The notes under the pieces were generated by a model that made no database searches, was not told the DNA's origin, and saw nothing but the letters and a program-made list of their open reading frames with translations. A stretch of DNA of 64,000 bases from Treponema sp. (GTDB lineage Bacteria > Spirochaetota > Spirochaetia > Treponematales > Treponemataceae), in NCBI GenBank assembly GCA_017617145.1, contig JAFZWX010000200.1, forward strand, positions 1 through 64,000, in the 5' to 3' direction. Made by a program: the position numbers and the translations under genes. Shown here piece by piece: positions 26,738 to 35,706 of the stretch; the first letter of the stretch is position 1, and each line of letters opens with the position of its first letter.

Positions 26738-28372
26738 TTACTCCGTTGATTCAGATTGCTCTTCGACAACCTCAGGGACCGATGGTTCCTCATAATTAAA
26801 ATCTATTTTTGTATTTGCTGGAAGCACGCTGTTGGCAGCTGTAAAATATCTGTACAACTCAAAAACAAACCAGGCTCCTGCAGCAATAGAAATACCTGTA
26901 CAAACAAGTGCTGTAGTATTCCATATCTGCATTTCATTACGTTTTTCTTCAAGTACACCTTGAGTCTCTAACTGTTTTATTCTATTTGTATCATTAAACA
27001 ACTTCACATAATTGTTTAAACGTCCGTTTGTTATAATTGAAGGAATGAGCGAAGTAACCAGAACACTGTACGATACATACATTCTGCGTCGGCTTTTTTC
27101 AATATAATCACTGTGATCAATTGGTTTTACCTTTGCAATATAAAGAGCCTGGTCATTAAGTTTTTTTTCAGAAAGATATATAAACGCTGAATTTTTGTCT
27201 TCTGTTATAAATTCGCCAAGTACAGCATTACCGTTTATTATAATTTTCGATTTTCCATCGGAAAGTTTTTGCGCAGCTACTCCATTTATAAGAAAATCTC
27301 CGCTAAGATTGTTTTTTGTAGCAACATAGACAGTCTTCATCTCTAATGGAACTAATGTAACATTTATATCGTAATATTTATTGCCTTCGAAATAGTAACT
27401 TGTACCGGCATTTTTATATCCATCTGCAGTAAATTGAATGAAATGAACTCCGGAATCAATTGTAAATTCCTGATTCAGATTGTTATAAAGAACATCATCT
27501 ATATACATTTTTAAAGAATCTGAATAAGCAGGTTCTAATACAGTGATTTTTACAGTTACCGGCATAGAATTTGTAATTGCAGGAGCAAGCTCGCGCACAA
27601 TATTTGAAGCAATTAAGTCTGCATCATCAACAGAGCCAATTTCGGTAATTGTCGAAAAAATCTGTGCTCCAGGATAAATTATAGCCTCAACAGTGATTGA
27701 CATATATTCATCATAAGCAGTGATTTTGCCTGTTATAAGACAGTTTATTTTTGCATTGACAACCTCTTTTTCAAAAGCGGCGCTTTTTACGCCTCCTTCT
27801 GCTGCTGCTTGAGAAGGATTAAACAAAGTAGAAATATCGTTTTTGTACAAGGAAATTTTTTCACTTTCTCCGCTTTGTGTAGAAGAAAAAAGACTTTTTT
27901 TAGAAGCTTCATTTTGTGTTAATGCCACATCAACTGCTGTCTGTGCTTCAAGTTCCTTCTGCCGTTTAAGATTATCTGCAAGCTTTGTTTTAATATCCTG
28001 AACTTTTTTGTCTGCTTCAGAAAGTTTACTGTTTAATTCAGATTGTGTATATTTTTCAAGAAAAAGACTGTCACGTTTTTTTATTTCACTGGAAAGTTGA
28101 AGAAAAAGTGAATTTCTTTCCTGACGAAGTTTATATAATTCACGGGAAGCCTTTTCATCTGTCTGAATATTCCGGTACATATTTGAACTTAATTTTTCAA
28201 GAATACGTGCCGGAAACATTACTGCAATACCATCTGCAACAGAGCCGGTTTGATTTCTTGTATATGAAAATTTCTGTGCAGCAACTACCCAATCAGAATT
28301 TGTTGTTGCAGCAAATCCCTGGAATGAGAATAACAATAATAATGTAAGAGTTAGTCTAAACTTCCTCGTCAT
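26738..28372 (-). CDS. Exported PEGA-like protein with coiled coil and C-terminal TM segments
   Basis: About 544 residues from MTRKFRLTLTLLLLFSFQGF, a signal peptide. Upstream in-frame starts lie deep in prfB and are less likely. Residues about 70-160 form a charged coiled coil. Two later stretches, PVTVKITVLEPAYSDSLKMY and KTVYVATKNNLSGDFLINGV, resemble PEGA-type surface repeats. Two hydrophobic helices near the C-terminus (around RRRMYVSYSVLVTSLI and TALVCTGISIAAGAWFVFEL) suggest inner-membrane anchoring with a short tail. It overlaps the prfB end by 17 bases. Conserved in treponemes by my recollection; role unknown. Confidence 0.65.
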   Translation of the reverse strand: MTRKFRLTLTLLLLFSFQGFAATTNSDWVVAAQKFSYTRNQTGSVADGIAVMFPARILEKLSSNMYRNIQTDEKASRELYKLRQERNSLFLQLSSEIKKRDSLFLEKYTQSELNSKLSEADKKVQDIKTKLADNLKRQKELEAQTAVDVALTQNEASKKSLFSSTQSGESEKISLYKNDISTLFNPSQAAAEGGVKSAAFEKEVVNAKINCLITGKITAYDEYMSITVEAIIYPGAQIFSTITEIGSVDDADLIASNIVRELAPAITNSMPVTVKITVLEPAYSDSLKMYIDDVLYNNLNQEFTIDSGVHFIQFTADGYKNAGTSYYFEGNKYYDINVTLVPLEMKTVYVATKNNLSGDFLINGVAAQKLSDGKSKIIINGNAVLGEFITEDKNSAFIYLSEKKLNDQALYIAKVKPIDHSDYIEKSRRRMYVSYSVLVTSLIPSIITNGRLNNYVKLFNDTNRIKQLETQGVLEEKRNEMQIWNTTALVCTGISIAAGAWFVFELYRYFTAANSVLPANTKIDFNYEEPSVPEVVEEQSESTE

Positions 28373-29493
28373 TATCCCCTGCGTCATCCATAGGTAGACC
28401 CTTCCACTTTGCCACAAGGTAAGCGTTCATAAATTCATCAAGGTCACCGTCCATTACTCCCTGAATATTTCCAACGGAATATTTTGTACGATGATCCTTA
28501 ACCATTGTATAAGGACAGAAAACATAAGAACGAATCTGGCTTCCAAAAGAAATATCTTTTTTTTCGGCAGCAAACTTTGAGTTTTCCTTTTCTTTTTGTT
28601 CCCTGTAATATTCGTAAAGTCTTGCCTTGAGCATATTCATACAAGACTGTCTGTTCATAATCTGACTTCGTTCACTCTGACATGCAACAACAATACCGGT
28701 CGGAATATGAGTGAAGCGAACAGCAGAATCTGTTTTGTTTACATGTTGGCCACCTTTTCCACCCGCACGATAAGTATCTATACGCAAATCTTCCGGCTTG
28801 ATGTCAACTTCAATAGTATCATCCAGAACAGGATAAACATATACAGAAGCAAATGATGTATGACGGCGGGCATTTGAGTCAAAAGGACTTATTCTGACAA
28901 GACGATGAATTCCACCTTCGCCTTTAAGGTAACCGTAAACAAAGTCGCCTGAAATCTGAATTGTAATAGACTTTATTCCGCCTTCTGCTTCGAGTTCGTC
29001 CATAACCTCGGTTTTATAACCATGACGTTCTGCCCAGCGCAGATACATACGGCTAAGCATAAAGGCCCAGTCACAGGCTTCTGTACCACCAGCACCTGCG
29101 TGTACTGTAAGAAACGCATCATTCTGATCAACTTCACCAGAAAGAAGATTTAATATATTCAGTTTTTCAAATTCTTTTTTTGCCGCCTCGTACATTGATT
29201 GTACTTCGGCTTCATCATCTGCACTGCCAGATTCTTCGGCAAGCTCATACATGGCCTCAAGATCGTCCATTTGTGCTAAAAGAGCACGCCATGGTTCAAC
29301 GCGGTTCTTAAGCTTTCTAACCTGCGCCATAACCTTTTCTGCAGCCTCATGATCATCCCAGAAACCTGGTTCTTCTGACTGCTTCATCTTTTCTGCAATC
29401 GATTTATCTATAGCGTCCGAGTCAAAGACGCCCCCAAACATTCATAATTTCTTCGCGAAGTTGTTCTATCGGTATTTTTATCTCTTCTAACAT
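28356..29493 (-). CDS. prfB: Peptide chain release factor 2, made by programmed +1 frameshift
   Basis: The ATG at 29493 opens 23 codons ending at CTT, followed by an in-frame TGA (29422-29424). The main frame continues in +1 from GAC, giving about 378 residues in all. The site GGGGGCGTCTTTGAC matches the known prfB recoding signal, where an internal Shine-Dalgarno and slow TGA decoding make RF2 level depend on RF2. The product has the GGQ motif in YRAGGKGGQHVNKTDSAVR and the anticodon-like tripeptide region with SPF. RF2 releases peptides at UGA and UAA. The promoter must lie between the upstream hairpin A and 29493. Confidence 0.96.
29421..29436 (-). promoter_or_regulatory. prfB +1 frameshift site
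   Basis: Minus-strand TGGGGGCGTCTTTGAC: a Shine-Dalgarno-like G run, a three-base spacer, the slippery CTT, the in-frame TGA and the following C. This is the classical autoregulatory arrangement. The frame before it reads MLEEIKIPIEQLREEI and continues to the TGA. Confidence 0.93.
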
Positions 29494-29563
29494 GGTTTAA
29501 GAATATCAGTTATGGAGGAATTTTACAATATAAGGAGAGAATTGAAAAACCAGAAGGCATTTG

Positions 29564-29653
29564 AAAAAATATCTGACACGGAGTGAAAAATGACTGACGA
29601 AAACTTCCTTCGTTTGAGGAAGTCATTTTCCACGGGAGTGGCAGATATTTTTT
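29564..29653. terminator. 90-base structured hairpin element A (GGA/GGGA internal loop)
   Basis: The outer stem AAAAAATATCTG/CAGATATTTTTT is extended by CAC/GTG. Then GGA (5') faces GGGA (3'). The next stem pairs GTGAAAAATGACT with AGTCATTTTCCAC (one mismatch). The top has AAAC/GTTT around TTCCTTC. A-run and T-run flanks make it a candidate terminator in both directions. It separates the 29702-30595 gene from prfB. On the strand transcribed from that gene the loop reads TCCC/TCC. Confidence 0.8.
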
Positions 29654-29670
29654 CTATATGAATGATATTA

Positions 29671-29699
29671 TGGATTGCCACGCTTCGCTCGCAATGACG
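29671..29699. repeat. Dispersed repeat GGATTGCCACGCTTCGCTCG..AATGACG
   Basis: A second clear copy of the family at 11249-11277, with one difference in the shared 29 bases (CCACG for CCATG). It sits two bases from the stop codon of the next minus-strand gene, between that gene and hairpin A. Confidence 0.8.
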
Positions 29700-29701
29700 T
29701 A

Positions 29702-30595
29702 CTATTCTGGAATTGCTATTCTATCTAATGTGTAGTTCATCCATATCTTAGTCTGCAGAGGATAAACATGCGCAACTTTTACAAATGCTTTAGCTGCTTC
29801 TTCAAAATCACCTGTAAAGAAATACGCCTCTGCAATATAAAAAAGAACACGATTACGGACACTTTCACTTATGTTTGTACCATTTAGTTTATTCAAAAGA
29901 ACAATTGCTTCTTCGTATTTTTCCTGAACAAAAGTTGTTTTTAAAACTTCAAAAAGAAGAAAGTCATCACCGCTGTCTGGAGAAATTAAATCTTCCTCAA
30001 AAAAGTATGGTTGAACAGGAGTTCTGCTATTCTTTGCCGAAGAAGCCGAAAACTGAGAAGCTGTTGTTTTAGCTATTTCATCTGAAATCAAAGTATCACC
30101 CTGCCCCTGACCTTCCACATAATTAATAAAAGGAAGAGGAGTTTCGCGCATTGTTCCATCTGTATATAACTTTTCATCAACCTTTTTCTTTGGTTCAATA
30201 TCCTTTGGTTCCGGAGCAACAAGATGTACACCTTCGACCGTAGAGTTCATCGAAACAAGGATCAAATCAAATGGACGATCTGTAAAAGCAATTACTGCAT
30301 AAAAGTAATCATTATAATCGCTGACAGTATCTGTATAACCACAAGCCTCTGGCAAAAGCTCTGCAAGAAAATATGCACCGGCAAGCTGATTATATGAAGA
30401 AATTGGTCTGGTATCACGGTAAATAAGCAGCTTTGTAATTGCAGGTTCAGGATTCTGCGGAAGTGTCCAGTAAATATTTATTCTGGTGCCCTTTGCAGCA
30501 ACAGCCTGAATATCGGTAACGATAGGTTTGTTCTGGGCATTAAGACAAAAGCAAAGAGTAAATAAGATTGCAGCAGCAAAAAAAGATTTTTTCAT
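29702..30595 (-). CDS. Exported protein with FN3-like domain and C-terminal TPR-like helices
   Basis: 297 residues. A signal peptide (about 1-20, CLNA) is followed by a strand-rich region (about 22-115) with INIYWTLPQ, LLIYRD and YFYAVIAFTD, a pattern of fibronectin type III folds. A low-complexity linker precedes a helical end with LFYIAEAYFFTGDFEEAAKAF, one TPR-like unit. It is probably periplasmic. It starts one base after the TPR protein gene and ends the phoH-to-here run, so the two may act together. No function recognised. Confidence 0.65.
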   Translation of the reverse strand: MKKSFFAAAILFTLCFCLNAQNKPIVTDIQAVAAKGTRINIYWTLPQNPEPAITKLLIYRDTRPISSYNQLAGAYFLAELLPEACGYTDTVSDYNDYFYAVIAFTDRPFDLILVSMNSTVEGVHLVAPEPKDIEPKKKVDEKLYTDGTMRETPLPFINYVEGQGQGDTLISDEIAKTTASQFSASSAKNSRTPVQPYFFEEDLISPDSGDDFLLFEVLKTTFVQEKYEEAIVLLNKLNGTNISESVRNRVLFYIAEAYFFTGDFEEAAKAFVKVAHVYPLQTKIWMNYTLDRIAIPE

Positions 30596-30596
30596 A

Positions 30597-32726
30597 TCAG
30601 TAAATATTCCTCAAAAGGTCAAGTATTGATGGACGTTCAACAGCCTTGCGTATTTCGTCCACAAGTTCTTCGCCTTTTACTTCATTTTTAACAACGGCAT
30701 TTCCTTTTTCATCAGCAGCAGGAACATTGTCTACAGCATTTCCGTTTGCATCGTTGTTTGCTTTTTGTGTTGGAAGAGAAACAAGAACAAGCTCATCATC
30801 AACATTTATTTTATCATAAAATCCGTGATTTTCGATAGTTGCTTCAGAAATTTCTTCGCCCGCAGTTGTAATAGTAATTGTTCCAAGAACGTCTGCATCC
30901 TTGTAGTACAAGCCAACTCCGGAATCGGCAGTTCGAATCTGACCCTTTTTGATTATCTTAAGCTGGGCATCTTTTACAATGTTTTCGGCTTTTCCAAGAT
31001 CTACAAGAATTGTTTTTCCATTACGTGCAAGAATCTTTCCGCGTACTGTAAGTTTTTCCAAAACTGAATTACGGAATCGTCGCAGAACTGTAGAAAACCT
31101 GTTGTTTCCTGTGCAGTAGAACGAATTTTTTGAAATCTCAAGTCCTGTTCTGCCAGAATACATTGTACTCGAAAGAGTCATGTCGTTTTCGCCTTCACTT
31201 AGTGAAAGGATTATAAAATAATCAAAACCACCGGCACGGGAATTTTTAAAAGCTTCTCCGTAACCGCTGACTGGAGTAACCTGAGTTTTTACGCTTGTAA
31301 TTGCAACTCCGCTGAAGATATCTGCAGCAGCATTTGCAACAAGTCGATTTGTATCGGCATGAATAAAGGTTGAATTATTGTCTTCGTAGAAAACTGCAAT
31401 GTTCCAGCGAGTTTTGTCCAGGTAAAAAGGATCAATGCTCCATTTTTTACCAAGTGTATCCGAAAGCAGATAATCAAAGGCTTCAATTTTATCATTAAGC
31501 TCTGTCTGCTGTTTTTTACTAAGTGTGGCAATCTGGTCGCTGTTATTTTCTTTTATAAATTTTAACTGCTCAAGGTAAAGTTCATGCATTCCGTTTATTT
31601 CAAGAATATCAGCATAAGCCATACGTGCTTCGTAGTTCATCGGGTCAAGCAAAAGTGCACGCTGATATTCATAAACAGCCCCGGAACCATCATAACGAGA
31701 AGCATATTGTTTAGCATTTGTAATATGATACTGAGCATAATAGCTGCGGCGGGAATCTTCCAGAGAAAGCGTATTGCGTACTTCATTTTCCATTGCACTA
31801 CGCATTATTTCATCCTGAGGATTAATATTTAGTCCGGCAGTCCAGGTTTCAATAGCAGAAGCAACATTTCCAAGTTTGCATTGAGCAACACCTTTTATAA
31901 ACCAGGCATTTGTATTTTTACGGTTACGGCTTATAAGGTAGTCGCTTATATCTATAACTTCTTTATATCTTGACTGCTTGTACAAAATTGTAGAAAGCAT
32001 GTCATAGGCTTTGTCGTAACTGCTGTTTACTTCAACTGCAATGCGCGCCTGTTTTTCGGCAGTTTCATAATCGCCCTTCATTGAATAAATTATAGAAGCA
32101 AGATAATGAACTTCAGGTTCCCCTGAATAATACGAAAGAGCCTGACGCAAATAGTTTTCTGCTGTTTCTGACTGACCTCTTTCGGCATTTACAAGTGCCA
32201 GCGACAATAAAGCCTTGCGGTTTGTATTCTGTCGTTTGAGAGCTTCCATATACTGATTTTGAGCACCAGAAAAACGTCCTTCGTAAAGCTCAATTTCGGC
32301 AAGACCAAAGTGGGCATCTATATCATTAGGGTATTTTTTTAGTATGTTATTAAAAATTTCACGACCATCGTCTATACGGCCTAGTGAGACATAAACAAGT
32401 CCTTTTAGATTTTGAATCTGCAAATTATTCTTTTCGTATTTTTCTGCATTTTCAAGGTAACTTAACGCAAGATCAAATTCTCCAAGCTTGTATGAACATT
32501 CTGCAAGCTTATACCAGGCATCTGTAAATGCAGGGTTTTCTGCAGTTACTTCAAGATAGTACTGTGAAGCAGTATAATAGTTTTCATTCTGCTGGGCTTG
32601 CATTCCCATATTATATTTTTCAAGTACAGCAGTAGAATTACCGGCACCAAAAAGTGCAGGGCAAATAAAGAGACATGCCGCAAATACAGAAATTCTTTTA
32701 TTCTTCATCATCTTTTTTGTTTTCAT
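30597..32726 (-). CDS. Exported TPR-repeat protein with FlgT-like C-terminal domain
   Basis: 709 residues (708 or 704 if a later ATG is used; the listed start overlaps corC by 29 bases). A signal peptide precedes about nine tetratricopeptide repeats (about 35-375), for example AWYKLAECSYKLGEFDLALS and VHYLASIIYSMKGDYETAEK. The C-terminal third resembles FlgT-like domains, with VRGKILARNGKTILVDLGKA and DSGVGLYYKDADVLGTITI. TPR arrays bind partner proteins. The context (corC, ybeY, pgpH) does not name a role, but the FlgT-like part suggests an envelope or motor-associated scaffold. That is speculative. Confidence 0.68.
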   Translation of the reverse strand: MKTKKMMKNKRISVFAACLFICPALFGAGNSTAVLEKYNMGMQAQQNENYYTASQYYLEVTAENPAFTDAWYKLAECSYKLGEFDLALSYLENAEKYEKNNLQIQNLKGLVYVSLGRIDDGREIFNNILKKYPNDIDAHFGLAEIELYEGRFSGAQNQYMEALKRQNTNRKALLSLALVNAERGQSETAENYLRQALSYYSGEPEVHYLASIIYSMKGDYETAEKQARIAVEVNSSYDKAYDMLSTILYKQSRYKEVIDISDYLISRNRKNTNAWFIKGVAQCKLGNVASAIETWTAGLNINPQDEIMRSAMENEVRNTLSLEDSRRSYYAQYHITNAKQYASRYDGSGAVYEYQRALLLDPMNYEARMAYADILEINGMHELYLEQLKFIKENNSDQIATLSKKQQTELNDKIEAFDYLLSDTLGKKWSIDPFYLDKTRWNIAVFYEDNNSTFIHADTNRLVANAAADIFSGVAITSVKTQVTPVSGYGEAFKNSRAGGFDYFIILSLSEGENDMTLSSTMYSGRTGLEISKNSFYCTGNNRFSTVLRRFRNSVLEKLTVRGKILARNGKTILVDLGKAENIVKDAQLKIIKKGQIRTADSGVGLYYKDADVLGTITITTAGEEISEATIENHGFYDKINVDDELVLVSLPTQKANNDANGNAVDNVPAADEKGNAVVKNEVKGEELVDEIRKAVERPSILDLLRNIY

Positions 32727-33495
32727 TGTTTCTGATTACCTTGATTACATTAATCCTATGACCTTCCATATCCTGGACTATAAAATCATAGTTGTTCCAG
32801 GAAGATTTTTCATATTTAACAGGAACTTTTCCAAACAAATCAAATACGAAGCCACCAAGAGAGTCAAAATCCTCGTTAGGAAAATCAGCATTTATAGTTT
32901 CGTTCAAATCATCAAGGTCTACACGCGCATCGCAAAGCCATACATTTTCATTTATTGTAATAATATCCTCGCGTTCCTTGTCAAATTCATCCTGAATATC
33001 GCCTACAATTTCCTCAATGATATCTTCCATTGTGACAATACCAGAAATTCCACCGTATTCGTCAATTGCCATTGCAATATGAAGGTGATGCCTTTTGAAT
33101 TCTCGCAGCAATGAATCAATGCGTTTACTTTCCGGAACAAAATATGGCTTACGGATAATTTTTAAAAGGTCAACCGGCTGATTTTCTGCAAAGGTTTTGA
33201 GAAGATCCTTTACATAAAGCACGCCAACAACATTATCAATTGAATCTGTATAAACAGGGAATCGGGAATGTCCGCTTGCTATAATTTTTGTTACGAGCTC
33301 ATCCTTTGGTGTATCAGAAGAAATAAAGTCTACGTCAATTCGTGGAACCATAACCTCTTTTACAGAAGTAATTGAAAGATCCTCTACTCCCTGAATCATA
33401 TCTTTTTTTTCTTCATTAAGGATTTTCTGCTCGATTATATCGTTTTCATCGGCATTTTTTGAAGCATTTTTCTTTTTACGTCCAAATAAACTCAT
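32698..33495 (-). CDS. corC: CorC/TlyC-type CBS-domain protein
   Basis: 265 residues, no membrane segment. A charged N-terminus is followed by EVMVPRIDVDFISSD, then two CBS domains (about 50-170, with GHSRFPVYTDSIDNVVGVLY and HLHIAMAIDEYGGISGIVTM) and a CorC_HlyC domain (about 185-260, LGGFVFDLFGKVPVKYE). CBS pairs bind adenine nucleotides. The family is linked to Mg2+/Co2+ efflux. The DUF21 membrane part of larger homologues is missing. It overlaps ybeY by 4 bases, a very common pairing. Confidence 0.88.
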   Translation of the reverse strand: MSLFGRKKKNASKNADENDIIEQKILNEEKKDMIQGVEDLSITSVKEVMVPRIDVDFISSDTPKDELVTKIIASGHSRFPVYTDSIDNVVGVLYVKDLLKTFAENQPVDLLKIIRKPYFVPESKRIDSLLREFKRHHLHIAMAIDEYGGISGIVTMEDIIEEIVGDIQDEFDKEREDIITINENVWLCDARVDLDDLNETINADFPNEDFDSLGGFVFDLFGKVPVKYEKSSWNNYDFIVQDMEGHRINVIKVIRNNENKKDDEE

Positions 33496-33971
33496 TTTAT
33501 AATAATTTCATCCTTTAATTTTTCAAGTATATTTTCCTGAAGAACAAGCATTTCGCACTGTGGTACAGTACCCTTTTCTATATGCTCTTCTCCGTGATCC
33601 ATTCCGTTTAAATGAAGAAGTCCGTGAACCAGAAGCCTCTTTAATTCTGCATTTGTATCTTCATTAAAATATTCGGCATTTACAGGCAATGTTTCAAGGC
33701 TAATTGCAATATCTCCAACACACTTCCAGTTACCTTCTTCATCCTCGTAAGTTTCGTCGTTTTCAAAAGATAAAACATCTGTAGGTGCATCTATGTTACG
33801 ATATGCTTTATTAAGCTCCTGAATATATTCGTCATTGCAAAACAGTACACTAATTTCTTCATTGTCAAAGTTAAGTGCACTGGCGGCAGTTTCAATAAAC
33901 TTTTGTGCAGCATCAAGCCATTCTGGTTCGCGCATCCCCTCCTGTACCGAAACAAAAATTCTATTTGCCAT
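33492..33971 (-). CDS. ybeY: Endoribonuclease YbeY
   Basis: 159 residues, typical. The zinc site HGLLHLNGMDHGEEH (HxxxHxxxxxH) is intact. Upstream are NKAYRNIDAPTDVLSFEND and GDIAISLETL, both standard. YbeY is a single-strand RNase that processes rRNA and controls ribosome quality in the cytoplasm. It lies between the PgpH-like gene (overlap 11 bases) and corC, the usual phoH-pgpH-ybeY order. Confidence 0.96.
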   Translation of the reverse strand: MANRIFVSVQEGMREPEWLDAAQKFIETAASALNFDNEEISVLFCNDEYIQELNKAYRNIDAPTDVLSFENDETYEDEEGNWKCVGDIAISLETLPVNAEYFNEDTNAELKRLLVHGLLHLNGMDHGEEHIEKGTVPQCEMLVLQENILEKLKDEIIIK

Positions 33972-35706
33972 TTTTTTCTGCCACCTTTTTCTTTTCTACA
34001 GGCTTTGGAGCTTCTTTTGAAACTTCAGGCTTTTTTTCGGCATCGGGATCCTGCTGATCAGGATACTCAATACGGCTATGATAAAAGCCTGCCAGAATCT
34101 GTACAAAGGATTCTTTAATTTTTGTAAGGTCTCTATAAGTTAAATCACAATAATCAAGCTGATGTGCTTCAATTTTGGCATTTATGAGTGTTGTTATAAA
34201 AGTTTCCAGACGAGGGATTGAAGGATTCTTCAGAGTGTGACAAGCTGCCTCTACAGTATCGGCAAGCATAACAACTCCACTTTCTTTTGTTGCAGGAGGA
34301 CGTCCAGGATATGCAAAATCCTCCGGAGAAAGCGTTGGATCTTTTTCTTTTGCTTCGTTATAAAAATATTGAATAACACTGTTCCCGTGATGCTCCGAAA
34401 TAATATCAATTATAACCTGCGGTAAATGCATCTGGCGTGCTTTTTCAATACCTTTCTTTACATGACTTTTAATAATCGTTGTATAAAGATTAGGATTGAT
34501 GTCATTTTTACGTTCACTTTCACCCTGTTGATTTTCTACAAAGTATTCACTCTGATCAATTTTTCCAATATCGTGATAGTAACCTCCAACCCGGGCAATA
34601 AGAGGATTTGCTCCAATTTCACGACAGGCAAATTCCGCAAGCTGAGAAACCATCATAGAATGCTGATATGTTCCGCTTGCAGTAATACACATTTTTTTTA
34701 GCAGAGCGGCATTTGTATCGCTTAAATCCATAAGACGGAAAACCGAAGCAGTATTGAGCATATATTCAAGTGGTGTCAATAGTCCAAGTGTAAGGATGCC
34801 AGAAAGGAAGCCGTTGCACAAAATACCAATGAACAACTTAACATTAGGAGCAAAGGTTTCGTTAAAAATAACAATCAAAAGAATAAAGAAAACAAGGTCG
34901 GTTAATGCAAGAATAATACCAGCAAACACCAGGTCTATTCGGCGTTCAACCTTGCGAACAATTGCAACAGAACACAACGAAGTTGCAAGTGTAAACAGGA
35001 ATGGAACAATTTCCCAGTTTCCGGAACCTAAAACAGCAAATGCCATTACAAAAGAAAACAATACTGCAGAACTCTGTCCATACAGAATTGTAATAATCAT
35101 TGCAAAAAGACTTGCCGGAATTATTATACAAAGTGCATACGGAGTTGAACAAATAGGAAGCTTACTTCCGAATGAAGCGGCAAAGAAAAGAAGTAAAAGG
35201 AATATTACCTGCAAAAGCGGTTCCTGAAGTTTTATTTTTCTACCGAACGGAAGCAAAGAAAACAGCAGATAATACATTATTGAAATAACAAGAAGATAAA
35301 GCAGTTTATTTGCAAAAGCCCTGTAGTCAATATAAAGAGGAGATGCTATCATCTTTTGAAGTTTTGCATAGGCTTCTTCTGTAATTTCAAAACCTTTTTT
35401 AATAATCTTTTCGCCTGCAACAATTGTTACAGGATTCGCATCATCGGCCGGAATATTTTTTTCTGCAATAATTGTTCTATCAGAAATCTGTCCTATTTCA
35501 AAATCATCTATAGAAAAACTTGCTACAGTTTCGCTTGTTGTTATTTTTGCAAATACAAGTGCCGAAACTGCAAGATATCCTATTATGAGCAAAAGTAAAA
35601 AAGGATATTTAGTTTTAATATACTGTCCTGCAGAAGTAAAGAAAACCGAAACAGGATTTTTCTTTTCACTGTTCTTATTGTTCTTCTGTTTGTTTTTCAT
35701 GTTCAT
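33961..35706 (-). CDS. pgpH: 7TM-HD cyclic-di-AMP phosphodiesterase, PgpH-like
   Basis: 581 residues. After an N-terminal TM (about 35-55) and a short external segment with IIAEKNIPADDA and VTIVAGEKIIKKGFEI, there are about seven TMs (about 140-310) and a cytoplasmic HD domain: GTYQHSMMVSQLAEF, GGYYHDIGKIDQSEYF, HVKKGIEKA and ISEHHGNSVIQYF. In Firmicutes PgpH hydrolyses c-di-AMP. This one is well below the 700 or more residues usual there because the external domain is short. It lies directly after phoH (overlap 32 bases) and before ybeY, so a c-di-AMP role is likely but a cyclase is not in the window. Confidence 0.88.
   Translation of the reverse strand: MNMKNKQKNNKNSEKKNPVSVFFTSAGQYIKTKYPFLLLLIIGYLAVSALVFAKITTSETVASFSIDDFEIGQISDRTIIAEKNIPADDANPVTIVAGEKIIKKGFEITEEAYAKLQKMIASPLYIDYRAFANKLLYLLVISIMYYLLFSLLPFGRKIKLQEPLLQVIFLLLLFFAASFGSKLPICSTPYALCIIIPASLFAMIITILYGQSSAVLFSFVMAFAVLGSGNWEIVPFLFTLATSLCSVAIVRKVERRIDLVFAGIILALTDLVFFILLIVIFNETFAPNVKLFIGILCNGFLSGILTLGLLTPLEYMLNTASVFRLMDLSDTNAALLKKMCITASGTYQHSMMVSQLAEFACREIGANPLIARVGGYYHDIGKIDQSEYFVENQQGESERKNDINPNLYTTIIKSHVKKGIEKARQMHLPQVIIDIISEHHGNSVIQYFYNEAKEKDPTLSPEDFAYPGRPPATKESGVVMLADTVEAACHTLKNPSIPRLETFITTLINAKIEAHQLDYCDLTYRDLTKIKESFVQILAGFYHSRIEYPDQQDPDAEKKPEVSKEAPKPVEKKKVAEKNGK

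Noticed and set aside
26763..26790. Second SEPVEG/VPELVEG-type repeat in the PEGA-like protein
   Set aside because: Only part of the sequence matches (TTCGACAACCTCAGGGACCG) and the C-terminal tail is acidic low-complexity anyway. It is mentioned in a finding but not annotated as a feature.
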